Assembly: GCF_019399895.1 (NCBI RefSeq)
Contig: NW_027228807.1
Location: 1-64,000 of the forward strand
Source of the DNA: Cardiocondyla obscurior
Taxonomy: Eukaryota; Arthropoda; Insecta; Hymenoptera; Formicidae
Direction of reading: 5' to 3'
Length of the DNA stretch: 64,000 nucleotides
Shown: piece after piece, positions 61,934 to 64,000 of the stretch
Layout: each line of letters opens with the position of its first letter
Position numbering within the stretch: position 1 is the stretch's first letter
The notes under the pieces: generated by a model
What the model was told of the DNA's origin: nothing
The model's input: only the letters and a program-made list of their open reading frames with translations
The model's database searches: none
Translations under genes and position numbers: made by a program

Positions 61934-62362
61934 ATGTGCCCAAATCGACCCCGTCCTCGAATGCCCGTTAGCACAGCTCCTTTGGGATTAACCAGAGCAG
62001 TTATCAATTGGTTGCTCCAAGCTAGGTGCGAGATCAGATACCGTCACTTCGAACAAAAGGTTACGCGTCTTCCCTTTTGCCGTAGATGCATGCTTAATTC
62101 CGGATACCCGACTTCAGAATTTGACTACGTACCGTCTCATCGCATCCTTATCGGAATACGTAGTGGAGAATACGAATGTAGCAATTGTGGTGTTTTAATA
62201 GCAGATTCACATAATATCCGACATTGCCCCTTGTGTATAGAAACGATAGATCGTTTTCTAGATTACCTTGACGAAAATCCGGAAGATCAACCATATTTAG
62301 ATAGTGAACCGACTATAATTACTATTGTATACCGGAGATTACCAGTGCCAGATGCCTCATAA
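61934..62362 (+). CDS. LTR-D ORF3: Cys-rich zinc-binding-like protein, ORF2 paralogue
   Basis: 142 residues, starting ATGTGCCCAAATCG (MCPNRP). A basic Pro-rich N-terminus is followed by LTRAVINWLLQARCEIRYRH, then PFCRRC (about residues 48-53), YECSNCGVLI (near 81-90) and HCPLCIETIDRFLDYL (near 97-112). It closes with QPYLDSEPTIITIVYRRL. The order CxxC, ~30 residues, CxxC, ~12 residues, CxxC, (I/V)xR(F/Y)L(D/E)YL, then a YLxxEP(T/V)(I/E)I block matches ORF2, so tandem paralogy is likely. The three relic copies retain YECSNCGVL-like and QPYLDxxxTII-like segments. AATAAA follows 8 bp after the stop. No family is recognised; zinc-mediated binding is inference. Confidence 0.72.
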   Translation: MCPNRPRPRMPVSTAPLGLTRAVINWLLQARCEIRYRHFEQKVTRLPFCRRCMLNSGYPTSEFDYVPSHRILIGIRSGEYECSNCGVLIADSHNIRHCPLCIETIDRFLDYLDENPEDQPYLDSEPTIITIVYRRLPVPDAS

Positions 62363-62369
62363 ATTGTAA

Positions 62370-62375
62370 AATAAA
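62370..62375 (+). terminator. LTR-D poly(A) signal
   Basis: AATAAA in TGTAAAATAAATATTT, 8 bp after the ORF3 stop. AATAAA occurs at the same place in LTR-A (GGAATAAATCC) and LTR-B (GAAATAAATAT). Cleavage would fall about 10-30 bp on, leaving roughly 110-130 bp as U5. Confidence 0.6.
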
Positions 62376-62516
62376 TATTTCGTGGTCCGAGCGAGTAAAA
62401 GAATCCCTTGATCGGAAGCCGTAACACGCTGAACTTTCTTGATCCCATAAATGCCTAAGACCCGCGGTTCGAAATTGTTTTGAAACATCCGCAATCGCCG
62501 GGACGTAACATAAATT

Positions 62517-62537
62517 TGGTGACAGCGGTGGGATCCG
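62517..62537 (+). promoter_or_regulatory. Primer-binding-site candidate
   Basis: TGGTGACAGCGGTGGGATCC begins six bases after the LTR end. A leading TGG pairs with the CCA end of a tRNA, as in LTR retrotransposons. I cannot name the tRNA. Confidence 0.72.
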
Positions 62538-62662
62538 TTAAGTCCACGTGCAAACAAATTCAATATTAACCCACAATTAAATTAAATTATATTTCGTTGA
62601 ATGAATAGAAGCACTGTTCATCAAGTTGTTAACGGAATAAATAAAGGCCTTGTAGCATATCA

Positions 62663-62838
62663 GGTTGTTATCACAGGAAGCGTCTTATCTTATCTTATCA
62701 TAAGACTAAACAGTCGCCAAAAGAACGTTTCATTTTAATTATACTAATTGGTTGTTATCACGGGAAGTGCCTTATCTTATCTTATCATTGAAGACCAAGC
62801 ATTCGCCAAGCGAACGTTTCATTTTAATTACACTAATT
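62663..62838 (+). repeat. Tandem 87/89-bp leader repeat with GATA-type sites
   Basis: Two copies, 62,663-62,749 and 62,750-62,838. Each begins GGTTGTTATCAC, carries CTTATCTTATCTTATCA (three GATAA sites on the minus strand), and ends AACGTTTCATTTTAATTA-like then CTAATTGG. A further GATAAGATA stands at the gag start. The position between primer-binding site and gag matches where the Drosophila gypsy element keeps its insulator repeats; the similarity is of position only. Confidence 0.8.
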
Positions 62839-62939
62839 GGCCTTATATTCGTACTACGAAATCAGCCTCACTGATAAAGCAGACCACGCAATTAAAATTC
62901 TGACGCAATCGTGACGTCACCTTGTAAGCAAGATAAGAT

Positions 62940-64000
62940 ATGCCCAACGAGATGGAGACGCGCAGTAAGACTACTGATAAGCCTCTGAGCGAGTCCGAAC
63001 TTGATATTGCTCGCAGAAAGATTGCGCAAGAAACCGCCGAACTTGACGCAATACGCACAAGTATTAAAGCACAACAAAAGAAAATGGCCGCGGAAAGCGC
63101 GGAACTCCAAAAGCAACGCGTCGCGTTTGAAAAGGAAAGAGCCGCCCAAATCCATGAGTCTTCTATATCTCACTTGGAATTAAATAAATGGAACAACCCT
63201 ACGCTCCCAAAAGAAACCGAACATACACGCGAGGAAACCACTCACAATATTGGTAACATACCGAACGCCACGGCTCATATAGAACCTTCATCTACCCCGT
63301 TCAGTTTTGACGTACCTTACGACGTTAGTATTCCTAAAGTATCCTTTCGCGAAGCCACGGAAGGCGTACCGTCATTCGATGGTTATAGCATTCCCCTCGC
63401 TCAATTCACGCGTGCTTGCCGAAGAGCAAGAAGCATCGTACCAGCCGCGTCAGAAAGAAACTTGACCAAACTCTTAATTAATAAATTAAGAGGACGTGCG
63501 TACTACGCCGTAGAAGACGAACCTTGCGATACCGTTACCCAGTTGATAGACTTATTAAATGGTGCATTCGGACCCTCGAGGACTATTGATCAATACCGCG
63601 GAGATCTAAGTACAGTATACCTAAAACCGCACGAACACATTCTCGATTACATCAGTCGCGTTAAGGACCTGCGTTCCAACATCCTCGACGCGGAACGTCG
63701 AAGGCACGGACAACTCGACCATCGCATAACAGCCGAAGTGGAAACATTAACCGCGCGTTCTTTTTGCGATGGCTTGCCACTTGAGTACAGGCTCCAATTA
63801 CGACCGGATGCATATTATAATCCGTCAGAAGCATTTGCTTCAGTGAAAGCTATCGCGAAACGACAAGAATTAGACAAACAACGCTTCGATTCACGAGGGC
63901 GAAATGATAACGAAAGAAATAATCAGTCGCAGCGCATTCATCCTATCGGACGGCCGATAGCCTTTTCGACCCCAAAAACTTACATGACTAACCGACCGAC
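62940..64000 (+). CDS. gag: Ty3/Gypsy-like gag, partial (runs off the right edge)
   Basis: Open for 353 codons to the window end. The start ATG (MPNEME) is preceded by an in-frame TAA at 62,934, so no longer start is possible. Residues 17-70 are charged and heptad-like (ELDIARRKIAQETAEL...), a likely coiled coil. Residues 71-125 form a polar linker. Residues 126-312 resemble the capsid region of insect Ty3/Gypsy gags: VPSFDG, FTRACRRARSIVP, LLINKLRGRAYYAVEDEP, QYRGDLSTVYLKP, HILDYISRVKDLR. Residues 313-353 are Arg/Asn/Gln-rich. No zinc knuckle is seen yet; it would lie beyond the edge with pol. Gag forms the particle that packages element RNA. No stop or frameshift is seen, and codon use is GC-richer than the flanks, both consistent with a recent copy. 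Confidence 0.88.
   Translation, partial: MPNEMETRSKTTDKPLSESELDIARRKIAQETAELDAIRTSIKAQQKKMAAESAELQKQRVAFEKERAAQIHESSISHLELNKWNNPTLPKETEHTREETTHNIGNIPNATAHIEPSSTPFSFDVPYDVSIPKVSFREATEGVPSFDGYSIPLAQFTRACRRARSIVPAASERNLTKLLINKLRGRAYYAVEDEPCDTVTQLIDLLNGAFGPSRTIDQYRGDLSTVYLKPHEHILDYISRVKDLRSNILDAERRRHGQLDHRITAEVETLTARSFCDGLPLEYRLQLRPDAYYNPSEAFASVKAIAKRQELDKQRFDSRGRNDNERNNQSQRIHPIGRPIAFSTPKTYMTNRP

Larger units (their letters stand above)
60349..62510 (+). mobile_element. LTR-D: 5' LTR of a Ty3/Gypsy-like element, carrying three ORFs
   Basis: Starts TGTTACGACC and ends GGACGTAACA, inverted termini with one mismatch. A primer-binding-site candidate lies six bases after the end and gag follows, so this is the 5' LTR. 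At 2,162 bp it is long for Gypsy LTRs, which are usually a few hundred bp. In order it contains a palindrome, a TATA box, GC-rich minisatellite units, twin palindromes, ORF1 with a splice donor, ORF2, ORF3, AATAAA and the terminal segment. All three ORFs are open, unlike in LTR-A, -B and -C, so this copy is younger. The 3' LTR lies outside the window. Confidence 0.85.

Noticed and set aside
62910..62921. CRE palindrome (GTGACGTCACC) in the gag leader, matching the satellite motif
   Set aside because: A single 10-bp match is easily chance. I saw no further similarity between the leader and the satellite, so no link is claimed.
62892..63173. Minus-strand ORFs opposite gag
   Set aside because: Shadows of the gag reading frame.
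49500..64000. tRNA, rRNA or telomere repeats
   Set aside because: No cloverleaf-like or rRNA-like sequence and no TTAGG-type run was seen while reading. A covariance-model search would be needed to exclude small RNAs formally.

Overview
The window is eukaryotic and looks like insect heterochromatin, probably pericentromeric. The host is most likely a hymenopteran such as an ant. That guess rests on the gag type and on general resemblance only, so it is weak. No host single-copy gene, rRNA or tRNA is visible.

Bases 1 to about 49,400 are one uninterrupted satellite array in a single orientation. The monomer is about 117 bp, which gives roughly 420 copies by length. Each monomer has a GC-rich half with CACGTG (E-box) and TGACGTCA (CRE) palindromes and a T-rich half with an A5/T8-10 tract. 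Two main subfamilies alternate. Type A has GATGATNCGTTGCCAGATT, CTTCTGGTGAAGGTAGAACG and CTGAAAATGG. Type B has GACGTCACGTGGTCAGATT, CCCCTGGAGGGGGTAGGACG and CTAAAAATGG. Rough layout: 1-7.18 kb mixed, in a ~3.3 kb higher-order repeat; 7.18-14.8 kb B; 14.8-30.54 kb A with short B islands; 30.54-33.06 kb B; 33.06-34.44 kb A; 34.44-49.36 kb B. Decayed A-like units follow to about 49.65 kb. Because 117 is 39 codons, both strands carry long spurious open frames. Two assembly gaps (10 N and 1 N) lie inside the array.

Beyond the array, 49.65-64 kb is a transposon graveyard with one intact-looking element at the right edge. It holds a 543-bp foldback element (49,858-50,400) and four copies of one unusually long LTR, called here LTR-A, -B, -C and -D, all on the + strand. 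Their termini, where present, are TGTTACG...CGTAACA. Decayed minus-strand Ty3/Gypsy-like pol pieces and AT-rich degenerate sequence lie between them.

LTR-D (60,349-62,510) is followed directly by a primer-binding-site candidate, a leader with a GATA-rich tandem repeat, and an open Ty3/Gypsy gag that runs off the window. It is therefore the 5' LTR of a potentially intact element. Inside LTR-D, between its TATA box and its poly(A) signal, are three intact small ORFs. ORF1 is a basic protein whose frame runs across a consensus splice donor. ORF2 and ORF3 are cysteine-rich proteins that look like tandem paralogues. The three older LTRs carry decayed, collinear copies of the same ORFs. This LTR-embedded accessory gene set is the most interesting candidate system in the window. 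The strong conservation of transcription-factor-like palindromes in the satellite is the second.
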